The position numbers and the translations under genes were made by a program. From positions 247,903,127 to 247,967,126 of the forward strand of contig OV884056.1 in assembly GCA_930367215.1 (NCBI GenBank): a stretch of 64,000 nucleotides of DNA. Direction: 5' to 3'. Shown in pieces: positions 1 through 11,419 of the stretch (position 1 is the stretch's first letter; each line of letters begins with the position of its first letter). Under the pieces are notes generated by a model. It was not told the origin of the DNA, searched no databases, and saw only the letters and a list, made by a program, of their open reading frames with translations. The stretch comes from Pollenia angustigena (lineage: Eukaryota; Arthropoda; Insecta; Diptera; Polleniidae).

Positions 1-653
1 ACACTTTTGAAAAGCCACAATTGTATTGAATTTGTTAAATACACTGTGCTGCAAATTAAGCAACTAACTCAGTGACACTGTTTTTCAGAATTTTTTGTTT
101 CAAACAAATTTTGATACCCTTAACTTCGTTCATCTGTCCGTCCGAATTAAGATGCGATGTTCTAGCGTTAAACGATTTATGATGACTTGCCAAACTACAC
201 TGAACAGAAATGTGAACCACTGTTGGGATCTGACAGTTCTTAAATTGTACCGATTCAATGGCAAAATTATACCAAATTGATATCAATTGTTGGCTCTAAA
301 TTTAAGTTCTTTCTACTTACTTACTTTTCTAATTACTTAAAACAATCCAAAATGGGATAACTAAATATGCGTGCCTGTGTGTGACTGTAAAAAATTGTTG
401 TATAGAAACAACAGTACAAGAAGAAAAATTTACATTATTTTCATGTTTAAAGAGTAAAATAAGAAACTTTAATTCCCATATTCTATTTAGTTAAATACTG
501 CACATTTTTATAGTAGAATAACTACAAAAACCATATTTGAAATGCTGCTGGTGTCTTGTAATCAGTGTTGCCATTATTATTTAAAGAATAATTTTTATTT
601 TATTATAAAAATTTATAAAAGTAAAATAAACATTTTTAACAGTTAAAACGCCT
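1..653. other. Gene-free AT-rich DNA with one hAT-like terminus
   Basis: No credible gene is visible. CAGTGTTGCCA at 563-573 resembles the end of a hAT transposon. It is preceded by GCTGCTGGTGTCTTGTAAT, which is the reverse complement of sequence near 39946-39965, so the flank is itself a dispersed repeat. No matching right end was found. Confidence 0.5.
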
Positions 654-671
654 TTAACCCTTTCCCTGTCC

Positions 672-735
672 TGTGCACCACATATGATGCACAGCAAGTT
701 GCTTTCATACGCTTGTGCATCGCATGTGATTCACA
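672..735. repeat. Subterminal palindromic repeats of the piggyBac element
   Basis: CACATATGATGCACAG-type palindromes (consensus TGTGCATCACATATGATKCA) occur at about 673-695 and 713-735, and again at about 1951-1973 inside the other end. Repeated palindromes near both ends are plausible transposase-binding sites; binding is inferred. Confidence 0.6.
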
Positions 736-1019
736 AATGGTATTATTTTTCAGGAATTTTACTTTAATGGACGTGAGAGAAATAATTAATTTAAGAAGCT
801 AAACGTGTGAAGATGGCATTATTCTATATTGTGTCAAGTCCCCACATGCCTGACTTTTCTACTTTAGAAGTTATATGCAAAAAAGAGGACGCTTTTTAAA
901 TAACGAAAAAAATAGTAAATTCACTTTTATTTATTAAAAACTACCAAAAAAATTAACAAAAATCCGATTCTTTAATTCTTACATATATAAATATAATTGT
1001 TATCACCAAAAATGTTATT

Positions 1020-1861
1020 TCAGCCTTTATGATTATTATTGAAACAGGTTAAACATAATGCCTTTTGACATTCAGCGCACTCAGTTGAAACTTGTTTGGT
1101 TATTGTAATTGCAGATTTTCTATCTTCAGTATCAGATATTTTCCGATAGCATTCTGAACACCTTTTGCGAACGATTTTTCCGTCAGCTCTCCGAGGAATA
1201 GTTGTCAGTACGTGTACAGCCCTTGGCACAGTTTGTCTAGTCTCTTCAGTAGGTATTGTGATATCAATCAATGCCATTGCAATGGATTTTGAAACCTCTT
1301 GTATATTTAATTTCTTTCTAGCATAAAACTTGTTGTATAAGACCCAGGTGTTTAAAATCGATACGCTTACACATTCGAAAAATACCTTACGATACCACTT
1401 AACGCTTTTACGGGCAGGACCGTAATATGATATCATCTGATCGGAAAGATCCACACCACCTTTTACACGATTGTAATCTAATATTACAGAAGGCTTCAAC
1501 AACTTCTCTCCTTGTGGATTTTTTTTCCAGTGTCTTTCATATCGGGACCATGAAAAGTTAAAATCATATGTATTTCCCTCTTGTCCTGAAACTTTATCAC
1601 TCGAATACCAGAAATACTTTTTTTCCCAAAGAGTTCGCCTTTCTTCAATTTAACAGTTTTCAAATTTGGTAGTCCTTCTCTATTTGATCGCAATTCTTCG
1701 TCTTCATAGTTTTCTTCTATTTCGTCGGGTGTTGAAAATGATGAAAAACTTAAATAAGAAGGAACATAGCCATCACCGCTATCTTGAAAGGGGTCCTCTT
1801 CATCACTATCGGTATCTTCGCTTCTCATTCTTTTTTGACCATAAAAACTTTTTTGGTCCAT
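1020..1861 (-). pseudogene. piggyBac transposase remnant (N-terminus joined to C-terminus)
   Basis: Transposase that would cut and paste at TTAA. The ATG is at 1861 (minus strand). It opens with an acidic, serine-rich tail (DTDSDEEDPF), typical of piggyBac N-termini. It then jumps to the block just before the last catalytic aspartate (IKFQDKREIHM) and continues, after a one-base shift, into LDYNRVKGGVDLSDQM. This holds the third catalytic Asp of the DDD triad. It ends in a cysteine-rich zinc-binding tail (CSEC...CAEC...CLTC). The central region with the first two aspartates, roughly 250-300 residues, is missing. The two open pieces are 1496-1861 and 1020-1502. The shift lies in the run of eight T at about 1519-1526, where one more base would restore phase. 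The product cannot be catalytic. Confidence 0.9.
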
Positions 1862-1876
1862 AATTTAGCTGTAAAA

Positions 1877-2014
1877 TTATTAAAGTAATGTAGAAACCGT
1901 TTCCCTTTAAATGCACAGAACGTCTGGTTAAAAACTATGATAAAAAAATGTCTGTGCATCACATATGATTCACACTTTTTTTTAAAGAAAAACGGTTTCT
2001 ACATTACTTTAATA
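1877..2014. repeat. Inverted repeat upstream of the transposase start
   Basis: About 35 bp at 1877-1911 (core AAAGTAATGTAGAAACCGTT) recurs inverted at 1980-2014 with two or three mismatches. It brackets one of the subterminal palindromes and lies just 5' of the transposase ATG. It could be part of the piggyBac end or a small older insertion. Confidence 0.6.
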
Positions 2015-2130
2015 ACATTTTATAATAAAAGAAACAACAAGCAGTGCATAAAAACCGTTTTAAACAAAATAAAAATTTTGGACGTACGGCATAAAAAATT
2101 TTTTTTGTGTGGGGACAGGGAAAGGGTTAA

Positions 2131-3044
2131 TTTAAATCACAACTTTTACAAATGTTCAAATCGCTATAAACGATGATGAAGAAACATCTTTCAAAATAAA
2201 GGAACAGTATTCCAATATTAAATTTATAAAATGGCTCAACACAAACACCGGTGTTTCTTTCTGGTTGCAAATATTTCAATAAAGAGATGCAGGCGGCAAC
2301 AAAATTTTTTTTAGAAATTTAATTAAAGTTGCTCTCACTTCCATGGTCTAATGCTAAAGTAGAGAGGGTATTCAGCCAAGTAAACATCGTTTAATCCCGA
2401 ATTCGTAATTTAAATAATCTGAAAATGAGATTGATTTAAGTAAAACTAAGAATGAATCAATCTCAAAATGCTCTTGATTCAAGTATTATGAAGTTGATTT
2501 AATCTTAATTCTGGCTCAAGAATTTCTAAGGTGGTTTAATCTCGATTCGTACTTGAAATAATCCGAGTGTGAGATTAGACTGATTCTAACCTATACACTT
2601 CCCCACAGAACCAGAAAGAATATAATCATTTTGCTTACCCGTTACACATGTTTATTCCACTTTTGTTGTATTCCGCACTTTGCTTACAGAAGAATTCACA
2701 ATTATAAACAGTGTTGCCAAAACTTGGTGACCAAAAATAGCTAAATTTACGGAAAAAATGGCTAAAAATGGCTAAAAGCTTTAAAAAAAAAAACACATTA
2801 ATATGCAATAACAAAACAGAAATAATTCATTTAAAGTTGTTTACGATGAAATTGTAAGTTAATATCAATTTCTTAAATAAGAATAAACGTAAATAAATAG
2901 ATTTTGATAGATATTTAAAAAAAAATGTCGTTATTGTTCATCTCATAGGAGTCACTCATGGCTTTTAGTTTTAAATAATTTGAGGGTAAACCATAATCAC
3001 GACAACATTTACCCAACCTTTTGAATCCAGATCTACAATAAAAA
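2131..3044. other. Gene-free DNA with degraded transposon ends
   Basis: No gene seen. Repeated TTGATTTAA/TTAATCTC-like motifs at 2395-2590 suggest the inside of an AT-rich short element. CAGTGTTGCCA at 2709-2719, followed by several AGCTAAA/GGCTAAAA motifs, looks like a hAT terminus. The sequence just before it (2632-2705) is also found at 39880-39950. Confidence 0.4.
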
Positions 3045-3330
3045 ACAAGTAAGAAAGTATAGTCGGTCAACACCGACACTATGATATCCTACACCACATT
3101 AGAACCTCTATACCAAATTTTATTAAATTATCTGCAAATTTGCGACCTGTACTTTACGCACAAGGTTTACATGGACAGTCAGCCGGACAAACAAAGTTAA
3201 TTCGACTCAGAAAGTGATTCTGAGTCATTCGGTATACGTAAAAGTGGGCTTAGGACCAATATTTTAAGATGTTACAAACATCAGCACAAACGCATGGTAC
3301 CCTCTCCACTATTGTGGTGATGGTATAAAT
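3045..3330 (+). repeat. Family A repeat (DINE-1/Helentron-like), copy 1
   Basis: Starts ACAAGTAAGAAAGTATAGTC and has a hairpin of the form AGTCGG-loop-CCGAC. A TACACCAC motif follows; the copy ends ATTGTGGTGATGGTATAAA, so the two ends are complementary (subterminal inverted repeats). A 5' hairpin plus subterminal inverted repeats is the layout described for DINE-1/HINE elements. Other copies: 6575, 18711, 32936-36725 and 59548. Confidence 0.7.
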
Positions 3331-4699
3331 ATTTTATTGTTATGGTAAAAATATTTAGCTAATTGATAAAATCGAATTAACGGTTGCTAAATGTAACCTA
3401 TTTCTCAAGTTCTTTAAATATGGATCCGTTCTTGAATCAAGCATTCTGTACTTGATTTAATGAAATCCGAAAGTACGGATGGATTGATTTGTTTTTTTTT
3501 TCAGTGTGTTTAACAAAGTCAAGCCCGACGATTTGATACCCATGGGCAACCATGGAACCGCCAGAACAAAATTATGTTATGAGATTAAGATTAATGTAAA
3601 AGTTCTTTGTGCAGATTATTATTTAGTAACTTCATCTATATTAGATTTATTTCCCCTTACTTGATTTTAGAAAGGGAGCTTATTTGGGACCTATGGTTAG
3701 TTTTGGACCTACCAACAGGTTCATAGGCACAGACACTATTCCGAAAAGAAGTTTGTTTGGGGGCCATGTGAAATTATGGACCGATTCTAACCACTTTCAG
3801 AATTCTTTATGCTTATGAATTGAAACCTATGTATAACATTTCATCAAATTATGTATCTACTGAATATTTTAGTATATCATAAACATAAATTAACAATAAT
3901 ACAATTTTTGGTAGAAGTGGTCAGGGCTGGAGATAAGTAATTAGAAGTTTAATTTAAAAAAAGCGAGTTTACCCCCTTTAAGAAATGATAAATTTCGTGG
4001 GTATTTTTTTTTTTTCTTAAATGGTACGAAAAAGGATGAATTGTACCAGTGTACCAAAAAAGTTTCATCAGTGATGTGAACACTGTTTAACATTCTTAGC
4101 AGTCAAGGCATCGTTATCGATATCGAGAGTTTTCATACAGCTTAAGAAAATACTTGATATATATATTTTATTATTTCTATTATTTTATTTTATTATTATC
4201 TGGAGTTTCAGTTGAACAAAATTTTGTAAGATTTTTAATAATATTGCTACGTTTTTGTAATTAACTGCCTGTTCATCTATTAATTATAAAATATTGTTTT
4301 TGTTTAACATTAAAGTTAAGCGAACGAAGTCTTCGTTCGAAATTGATGAACAGGGGATAAATCTTATTTTACTTTTTTTTATTTGGGAACACTGTAGCCT
4401 TGTGTAATCTAATAAATAATTTCCCAAAATAAGAAAAGTCTGCAAGCAACAGTTGAAATAAAAAGAAAAACTATACGAATAAAGTCAACGTATTATGTTT
4501 AAAATGTGTTTAAAAGAAATTTTTATTGAACAATCAATGACCTTTAAATATTAAAAAAGTTTTATTATTTCTTTAAATTCATAAGGGATCGAATCTTGAA
4601 ATCACCCAATGTAATGAGGGGGGGGGGTAGGAATTAAATGCAAATGAATGTGTTTTCTTGGACGGTTTGAAACTTAGTAACACGCCTTCATAGGTGTTA
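3331..4699. other. Gene-free DNA; family A internal fragment and AT-rich element end
   Basis: About 3490-3512 reads, on the minus strand, as CACTGAAAAAAA, resembling the CAC-type ends of the TA-flanked elements elsewhere. About 3660-3860 is an internal fragment of family A (GGGACCTATGG, GGGGGCCATGTGAAATTATG). No gene seen in the rest. Confidence 0.45.
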
Positions 4700-4827
4700 T
4701 GTACTGTGTTCACAACACAAGTGATTGAACGTGTTGTAAAATTTATATGAAAAGCACTCAGTGCTTTGAGTGTTTTCCATATAAATTTTACAAAAAGTTC
4801 AATCACTTGTGTTGTGAAAACAGCACA
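4700..4827. repeat. Foldback element, ~59-bp arms
   Basis: Arms 4700-4758 and 4769-4827 are inverted copies (core CACAACACAAGTGATTGAAC) with a few mismatches around a short loop, itself palindromic (AAAGCACTCAGTGCTTT). A related copy is split by another foldback at 6307-6540. Confidence 0.8.
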
Positions 4828-5036
4828 TCAATCTAAATAAGACTTATTAGTAAGAAATGTTATCGATTTGCTTGCCAGCAAACACTGTTTACAGCGCTAA
4901 ACCAAAACTATGAATTGGAAGAAAAGCTTCAACTTTTATGCTTGGAGCAGCATTCTCGATGTGCAAAGTGCCATTAAATGTCTATCTGCTTATGCAAATA
5001 AAACGCATATAATTAAAAAATATTCCGATGTATTAT

Positions 5037-5163
5037 TTGCTTTAACACTATGTGAGATAAGGCCATGATGGCTTTATCTCTCATTCAATAGTGAGATAAA
5101 GCCTTTTTTTCATTTTAATGGGAGATAAAGCCATCATAGCCTTAGCTCACATTAGCAATATCA
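5037..5163 (-). repeat. Short inverted-repeat element, GTGAGATAAGGCC family
   Basis: Contains GTGAGATAAGGCCATGATGG near one end and its complement near the other (ATCATAGCCTTAGCTCAC). In reverse orientation it matches the right-hand part of the complete copy at 43159-43593, so it is a partial or shorter family member. Confidence 0.75.
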
Positions 5164-6306
5164 CCATATTATATTTAAATTAGTCCTCTATCAACCATAT
5201 CATGGTTGTCTTTAAACATGTCATGTTTTAATGTGACAATAATTTGCTTGCCACTAATAATTGTCTGGTTTTAAATTAACAATAGTATTTTCCTCTTTTA
5301 AAAGAGCCAACATGCTATGGTTGAAAAACAACTGTTAAACATTTTTTTGCTATTTTGAACTATAACAATTTTGGAGGCAGTTGTGGCTTTTTGACGGAGG
5401 ACTAATTTAACCATAATGTGTTTGGATATTTTCGTTAAAAATAATTTTGTTGGAGGTGATATTGAAAAATTATTTTTCTCTAGGTTCATTATTCTCTTAG
5501 ACAAACATCGAAATACCATTTTTTCAATAGCGACCCTGTATTGCAAACCCTAACGAACTGACATTTATACGTTTTCAAATTTGTAACTGTAGATTGAGAT
5601 GGGAATTATTTTACATGGAAATTGAAGCACACACAACCATTTTATATGCAATTTTATGGCAATATGCACGCTTTAATAATTTGCATACCATTCATGATCA
5701 TACATGCAAATACATGCAGGTTTTTTTATTTTTATTTATGTATACAAACAATCCTTCAAATAACTTTAAGTTTAATTAACTTGTTTTAGAATGTAGGTCA
5801 GAATTGTGTTTTATAAACGAAAAGTACTTCAAATTGAAAGGATAGTTGTGGTAGTTGGTGGTATGTTTAAAATATTATTTCAAAAGTTCTGAAGGTATTT
5901 CTGAAATTTTATTAAAAGGGTATGTCCAAAATATCACAATATTTGTGTATACGTTTTATAAAACACAAGGAAGAAACCCGACTATACATACATATGTATG
6001 TATATGGTAGCTTAAATCAATTTGTAGTATCAGAACTGTTGGGTGATATAAAGTATTGATGATAACCATGTTTATTAAATAGTGTTAGTAAACTTAATCA
6101 CACATGACCTCACTTATGCACAATTACAATTTTGTTTGTTGAATCAATATGCCGAAATGTTGTGGCTTCAATGGTAATTAAAAAGTGTTAAAACGTAAAT
6201 GTTAAATTTACACGTAGATCTTTAAGGCCATGTTACTTATTTTCACTTATGATCATAAGAATAGGTAAATTTGAAGATTTTTGTATTGAACAGAAGTCAC
6301 TTATGT
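5164..6306. other. Gene-free AT-rich DNA
   Basis: No gene, RNA or structured repeat could be supported. Short ORFs here have no recognisable motifs. Confidence 0.5.
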
Positions 6307-6350
6307 GCGGTTTCCACAAAACAAGTAATTGAAAGTGTAGAAAAATTTAA

Positions 6351-6490
6351 TGTGTAGTTTATAGAACACGAGCGCCTTACTCGTCCGTTCAACTTACATT
6401 TAAAACAAAAACAAATTTCGAAATTTTGTTTTTGTTTTTAATGTAAGTTGAATGGACGATTAAGGCGCTCGTGTTCTATAAACACCACAC
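6351..6490. repeat. Foldback element, ~65-bp arms, inserted in an older foldback
   Basis: Arms 6351-6415 and 6426-6490 are inverted copies (core AGAACACGAGCGCCTTA) with few mismatches and a 10-base loop. Flanking sequence (6307-6353 and 6487-6540) matches the foldback at 4700-4827, so this element landed inside a copy of that one. AATG is present at both junctions and may be a target duplication. Confidence 0.8.
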
Positions 6491-6574
6491 AAATGAAAAT
6501 CACTCAAAAAACTAAATGCTTTTTATATAAATTTCAAATTATGACCCAATTCCAATAATATTTTGTAAGAGGAT

Positions 6575-6915
6575 TTTGATTGCAATAAAATTACTTTGGA
6601 CCAAATTTAATCTTAATACCAACATAATAACCTGGCTGATGGGCACAAAACCCTATACCGTAAAGAAGCTTGTATGGGGGCTATGTAAAATCGTGAACCG
6701 AATCGCTTTATTTTTAATAGGCTTGGCCCTTGTGCCAATCAGTCCATAAAGTTCTCTTCAAAATTGCGACCTGTTCTTTGCGCTCAAGGTTTACATGGAC
6801 AGCCAGTCGGACGGACATCGTTAATTCAAATCAGAAAGTGATTCTGGTATTTTAGGGTGCTACAAACATCAGGTCAAATGCATAATAACCCCTCCTCTAT
6901 TGTGATGTGGCTATA
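6575..6915 (+). repeat. Family A repeat, 5'-truncated copy
   Basis: Matches the 3' half of the family: GCTTGTATGGGGGCTATGT, the AATTGCGACCTG...TTTACATGGACAGCCAG block, the ACAAACATCAG block and a 3' end ATTGTGATGTGGCTATA. The 5' hairpin is missing. Confidence 0.65.
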
Positions 6916-9089
6916 CAAATAAAGACCGAACTTTAAAGCTATTGCTTGTTAACTTTACAAATAAAAAAAATCTCCAAAAAATAAAAGTTTCATAGGAATT
7001 TATAAAGCGCGGGAGTCGAATCGCAACCGTAAATTATTTATCTGCATTTATATGAATTAATGAACATTAATAAGCCAGGGTGGGTCCAGTTACCGTGATT
7101 ATCAGTTCTGTTTTACAGAACTGTTCTGTATTTTTTTTAGCGTTATTTTGTTTGAATTGTTTTGTTCTGTATTAAATTAAATGTTTTGATTTGTACTGTA
7201 TTTAATAAAATAACAAAAAGAAATACATTTAAATATCTGACTTTTCTCTCTACTGAAAACTTTTACAATTTTTTGGAATAATTTTAAGGAGAAATACATT
7301 AAAAAGAAAAAAAATTATACTTAAGGCCCAATTTATTTTAAGAATCACTTTAGTCTTACAAGCACTCTTTTCAACACCAACGAAATAAAAATAATTGATT
7401 AGAAAATTAATAAAAAAAAAAATACGAATTGAGGTTTTTAGTTTCCAAGAAAGTTCAAACAGAATTTCTATAAAATATTCGTTGAACATAATGTAAATTA
7501 ATTGGTTAGTAATACTTTTTAAATAATTATCACATTCTTAAACGTTGATATTGTTTTTCGATTATCGACTTTTGTAACATCAAGGTTTGTTTTTCTCTTG
7601 AAATCCGAAACTTTTAAAAACAGGAAATTAAATTGCCTTTTTCGAAAATTGAACAATAATTTAAGTTATAAAACGGGCTGAATTTTAAAAATAAACTAGT
7701 GTTTAGCAAATCACAGCAAAGCCATATCTTCGGTTCAGTTTGAGATATAATAATGATTTTTGTTTTACTTATAAAGAAGTATAAAGGAACACTTTTACTT
7801 AAGTAACTTAAAATTTTTAATTTTTTGAGATATGACTATGTTGCAATAAAGGAGCGATATGTACATTGGTAATATCATGGTGAATTCATAACAGGTGGTC
7901 TTTAAAGCTCAAGTTTTCTATAATTTTCCCATAATTTTCTTAACGCTAACGTAATGTAACCAACAAAAAATAAAATTTTACAGGAGAAGGGTTTTTTTTA
8001 ATATTTTTGCTTCAAGTGTAGGGTTTCGTTTGAAATTGCTTTTGCTCTTATTTCGTAACGGTACTTCCCAATGGGAGTTAGCAGGTTTACACTCTAAGCC
8101 GACGATATGGCATTTTAAAAATGAAAAATTGTTCTTAATTGTGTTTTTAAATTGATTGAATAATATTCTTTAAAATACGTTTGACGCAACAACTAATTTT
8201 GACATCCAAAGTGGTCATTTACTAAAAAGAATTGAGGCGAGTTCACCTGCTATGAATTTGACTTGTATTAATATGTCATATTTGCATATTATTAAATTTT
8301 TGTGTTCTGTATTTTGGTTTTAAAAATATGGCCTTCGTATTCATAATTCACTGAACATTCGGTTAGTTTTTCATGTTTCATTTGTATTTTTTACGGAATT
8401 AGAATAAAATTTTTTTTTAATTACTCTCCCTACTGAAGTTCTGGATATTTGAATCTAAGTGGCACGATTTTGTGTCGATGTTTCAATCCTTCTTCCACTC
8501 CGATATAAGTCATTTACATGATGTTGCATTGCTGGTTTTAAACAAATTTCGAAGTTTTCTTTGCTCGTTTCTCAATCGTTTACAAGGACACTGAAGAAGT
8601 TATAATTATATCAGAACAACTTACACTCAATTTACATGATGAATTTTATTACGTCCAATTTTGGACGTTATTTTTTTGTTTGGTAGCAAGCGGTGTAGAG
8701 AAAAAAGAGGGGTAGAAAAATAGACATGATTTCTGTTTTCTCTTCCTCTTTCTTCCCTACGCCGAGATTTCGAAATACCTAAAACAACTGCATAAAACAC
8801 GATTTTCGCGATAAATGAATGCCACATTCGTGTTCAGCAGCCTCGAATTATCTTAGAAAACATCTCATTTTGAGGTTATGGCAAAAACAAAAATTTGACA
8901 ACCAGGGTTTTGGGCCGATTTTTACGAATTTTGAGAGATCAGTGTTCGAAAATAAACATAACATTATTTAGCGTTCGGCTCCCACACCCAGGAACGAAAT
9001 TTATTTTTAAAGTGGCAGTGCAGACGAATACAACCCTTAATACCGTTCGTAACTATTATCAACAAAGAGCCGAACATAATATGAGACTA
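6916..9089. other. Gene-free DNA, degraded repeats
   Basis: No gene seen. About 7925-8130 shares blocks with 17880-18500 (AAATAAAATTTTACAGG, then GTTAGCAGGTTTAC), so it belongs to the same dispersed repeat. ACGTCCAATTTTGGACGT at about 8652 is a short perfect palindrome. Confidence 0.45.
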
Positions 9090-9332
9090 TCAGCGCAGAA
9101 GTGGTGTTACCCACAATTTAATTTGGTTAAGGTTCTGATGTAAGATATGTTCTTTGCACTGTTCTTTACAGTGAAATAGTCGAGTAAGCCAACTGTTTGT
9201 ATCCAAAACAGATGGCGCTAGAAACATAGTTTTTGCACAAGCCGTTACAACCAAGTACTATAGTGCAATAGGAGTGTTAATTCCTCATTATCTCATAATA
9301 AGTTGTCTGGTGTTACACCACTTCTGCGCTGA
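9090..9332. mobile_element. TA-flanked short inverted-repeat element (243 bp)
   Basis: TA at 9088-9089 and 9333-9334 flank inverted ends TCAGCGCAGAAGTGGTGT. The similarity continues outward (ATGAG on both sides), so the true ends may lie a few bases further out. No ORF of note. The TA duplication suggests a Tc1/mariner-type mobiliser (inference). Confidence 0.75.
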
Positions 9333-9834
9333 TAGCCTCATAAAGCGTTCTGTTCTTCGTTTAAAAACAGACACACATTATATTTCAATGTTTTATACTG
9401 TTTGTTTTTTTACATTAATAAAGATATGAACAAACAAAAATTTTTAGCAAATGTTAATGTTTTGTTTGTGTAAAATTATTTTGCTGGCTTTTTGTTTTTT
9501 TCGTATGTGTATTTTGTTTTTGTTAAAAAATATTTGGTTTTTTTTAACCAGCCAAAAGGGCACTACGCACAACAAAAACGAACGAACATTAATGAGCTGA
9601 ACTGAACACAATGAAGTTTGTGGTTTAAAAAAAACCGAATGGAATTAAATGTTCTCATCTTTTATAGAGTAGGATTAAAGCAGTATTATTTTTGTGCTAG
9701 AAAGATGAAAAACAGGGAAATGTTATTTTTTTTAATGATTTACTACACAAAAACTATTAGCGTTTGTGTTTTCCACAAATCTACCGAACCGAATATTTAG
9801 CTTTTATTTTCGAACTTATTACAATAGCATTATT

Positions 9835-10327
9835 AGTTACGGTTTGAGGCGTACTTTAGTGTTTTTCGAGAGTGTTGTTTTATATGGTGCCTATGGTATA
9901 ACATGGATCGATCTTCACGAATTTTTTTTGTATATTTTCTAGACATAAAGAACGAATTTGGGCAAAATCTTATATCAATATGTGCATTCCGCTAACTACA
10001 TATGTTGAAACAAAATTTATTTTTAGGGTGGTTGTTCCACATTTTGATTCATAGCTCCTTTCCTATTGAACCCATATTCCTGGATTTCAATCCCAAATTG
10101 CTTAGGAGAACTAGAAACCATATTTTTCTTTCTTTTGAATCGTTCGAAAGTAAGCGTGATTTCAACAGACGGATATAGCGACATGGCTATATCGACTTAG
10201 AATTACTCGAGGACCTAGAATATATACACTTTATGGGGTCTAAGATGAATACTAAGAAAGTTTTAAGCAGAATGACAAGCTAAGTGTACCCTCATCCCAA
10301 CTAGTTGTGGTGGAGGGCATAAAAACA
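9835..10327 (+). repeat. Family B repeat, copy with one internal unit
   Basis: Contains one diverged unit (GATCGATCTTCACGAA), the block TTCCACATTTTGATTCATAG, the block TTTCAATCCCAAATTGCTTA and the 3' end GTTGTGGTGGAGGGCATAAA. These match the 3' parts of the fuller copies at 37589, 38881 and 43709. Confidence 0.75.
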
Positions 10328-10408
10328 ATGCTCAGTGTCATATGGATCACCCCGTAGTAATGAAATGAAACCATTTGAATGTGAATACATTTTTAAACAC
10401 ACATACTA

Positions 10409-11281
10409 AGCGGGGATTTACACGATGTCTTTTCAGACATGTCTGTTTTCTTCATTATCTTTCGAACATGCTATCAAAAACCTTTTGCATTTACACGATG
10501 TCCTTCCAAACTTTTCTATTTTCATAAATGTGACCCGGTTTATGAAGAGGTGGCTTATGACTCAAAAAGTTATTTTTCACTTTTTTTATGGTTCGGATAA
10601 TTTTTGAGACGCTCCTTAATATGGTGAAAAGCAGAAAGTCTAACTTGCTTAGAAGTGTACCAAAAATGCAGAGAGAAGAGCACAAATGAAAGAAAAACAG
10701 TATTTTATTGAAAATCGAGAATGAAGATAATACATGGAATTGAAAATGAAAAAAGCTATTTTGCACAAAAAAATATTTATTTAGCAACATTAGGTAGTTT
10801 TCTTCGACGGCATCCTTGTGGAAACCCTTGACGTTGCTCTTTTTTTTGATTCTTCTTCTGAAGAAGAGGCCTAACATTTTCCTGAATTTTTTATTGGAGT
10901 TGAATTTGCAGGTTTCTTGGTTCCTTGGGTTTCTTCGATGCCAGCAGATTGTTTTGCTAATTTTAGCAAAACTTTTTTTTTTGAGTGTAGTTTATAACGG
11001 AAAAGACCAACAGAAAGAGAACGAAGGAGAACAACTACCGATAATCTGACGAAATGCATTGTTTATCTTTAACAGCTGATTTTTCGAATTTTAGTTTTTG
11101 AGTCATAAGACACCTTTTCATAGACCGGTTCACATATAATTGTCTAATCTTCTTTTTTTTATAAAAAATCTTGTTAACCTACATGAAAACTTGTTTTGTG
11201 CCTGTGTGGCAGCCCCTCGTTCTTCTCTAACCCGACTGCCAACATAGTCATATCTGAAAAGACATCGTGTAAATGTCCACT
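10409..11281. mobile_element. TA-flanked element with inverted ends (873 bp)
   Basis: TA at 10407-10408 and 11282-11283. Ends AGCGGGGATTTACACG and, inverted, AGTGGACATTTACACG, both continuing as ATGTCTTTTCAGAYATG. A second inverted pair lies inside (GTGGCTTATGACTCAAAAA at about 10550 and its complement near 11095-11115). A 128-codon minus-strand frame at 10491-10877 shows no transposase motif that I recognise. Confidence 0.7.
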
Positions 11282-11419
11282 TAGCAACAATGTCATACGC
11301 GCAACAACAGAATAAGACCATAGTTATTTTAATTATATTTTTCTTGATTTTCCTAATGAACTTTGAAACAGATAGGAATCAAATATATACTTTGAGATCT
11401 AAATTTCTAGATTAAATTT

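Larger units (their letters stand above)
654..2130 (-). mobile_element. piggyBac-family element, internally deleted
   Basis: TTAA at 654-657 and TTAA at 2127-2130 flank inverted termini CCCTTTCCCTGTCC (658-671 and the complement at 2113-2126). TTAA target duplication with short terminal inverted repeats is the hallmark of piggyBac. The minus-strand transposase remnant inside agrees. About 1.47 kb between the TTAAs is short for an autonomous copy, which is normally about 2.3 kb or more, so this is a deleted, probably non-autonomous copy. Subterminal palindromic repeats also fit the family. Confidence 0.93.

Noticed and set aside
541..2719. A single hAT element bounded by the CAGTGTTGCCA ends at 563 and 2709
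   Set aside because: The two ends point the same way, so they cannot be the two termini of one element.
10491..10877. 128-codon minus-strand frame inside the TA-flanked element at 10409
   Set aside because: Considered as a transposase piece, but no catalytic or DNA-binding motif could be identified.
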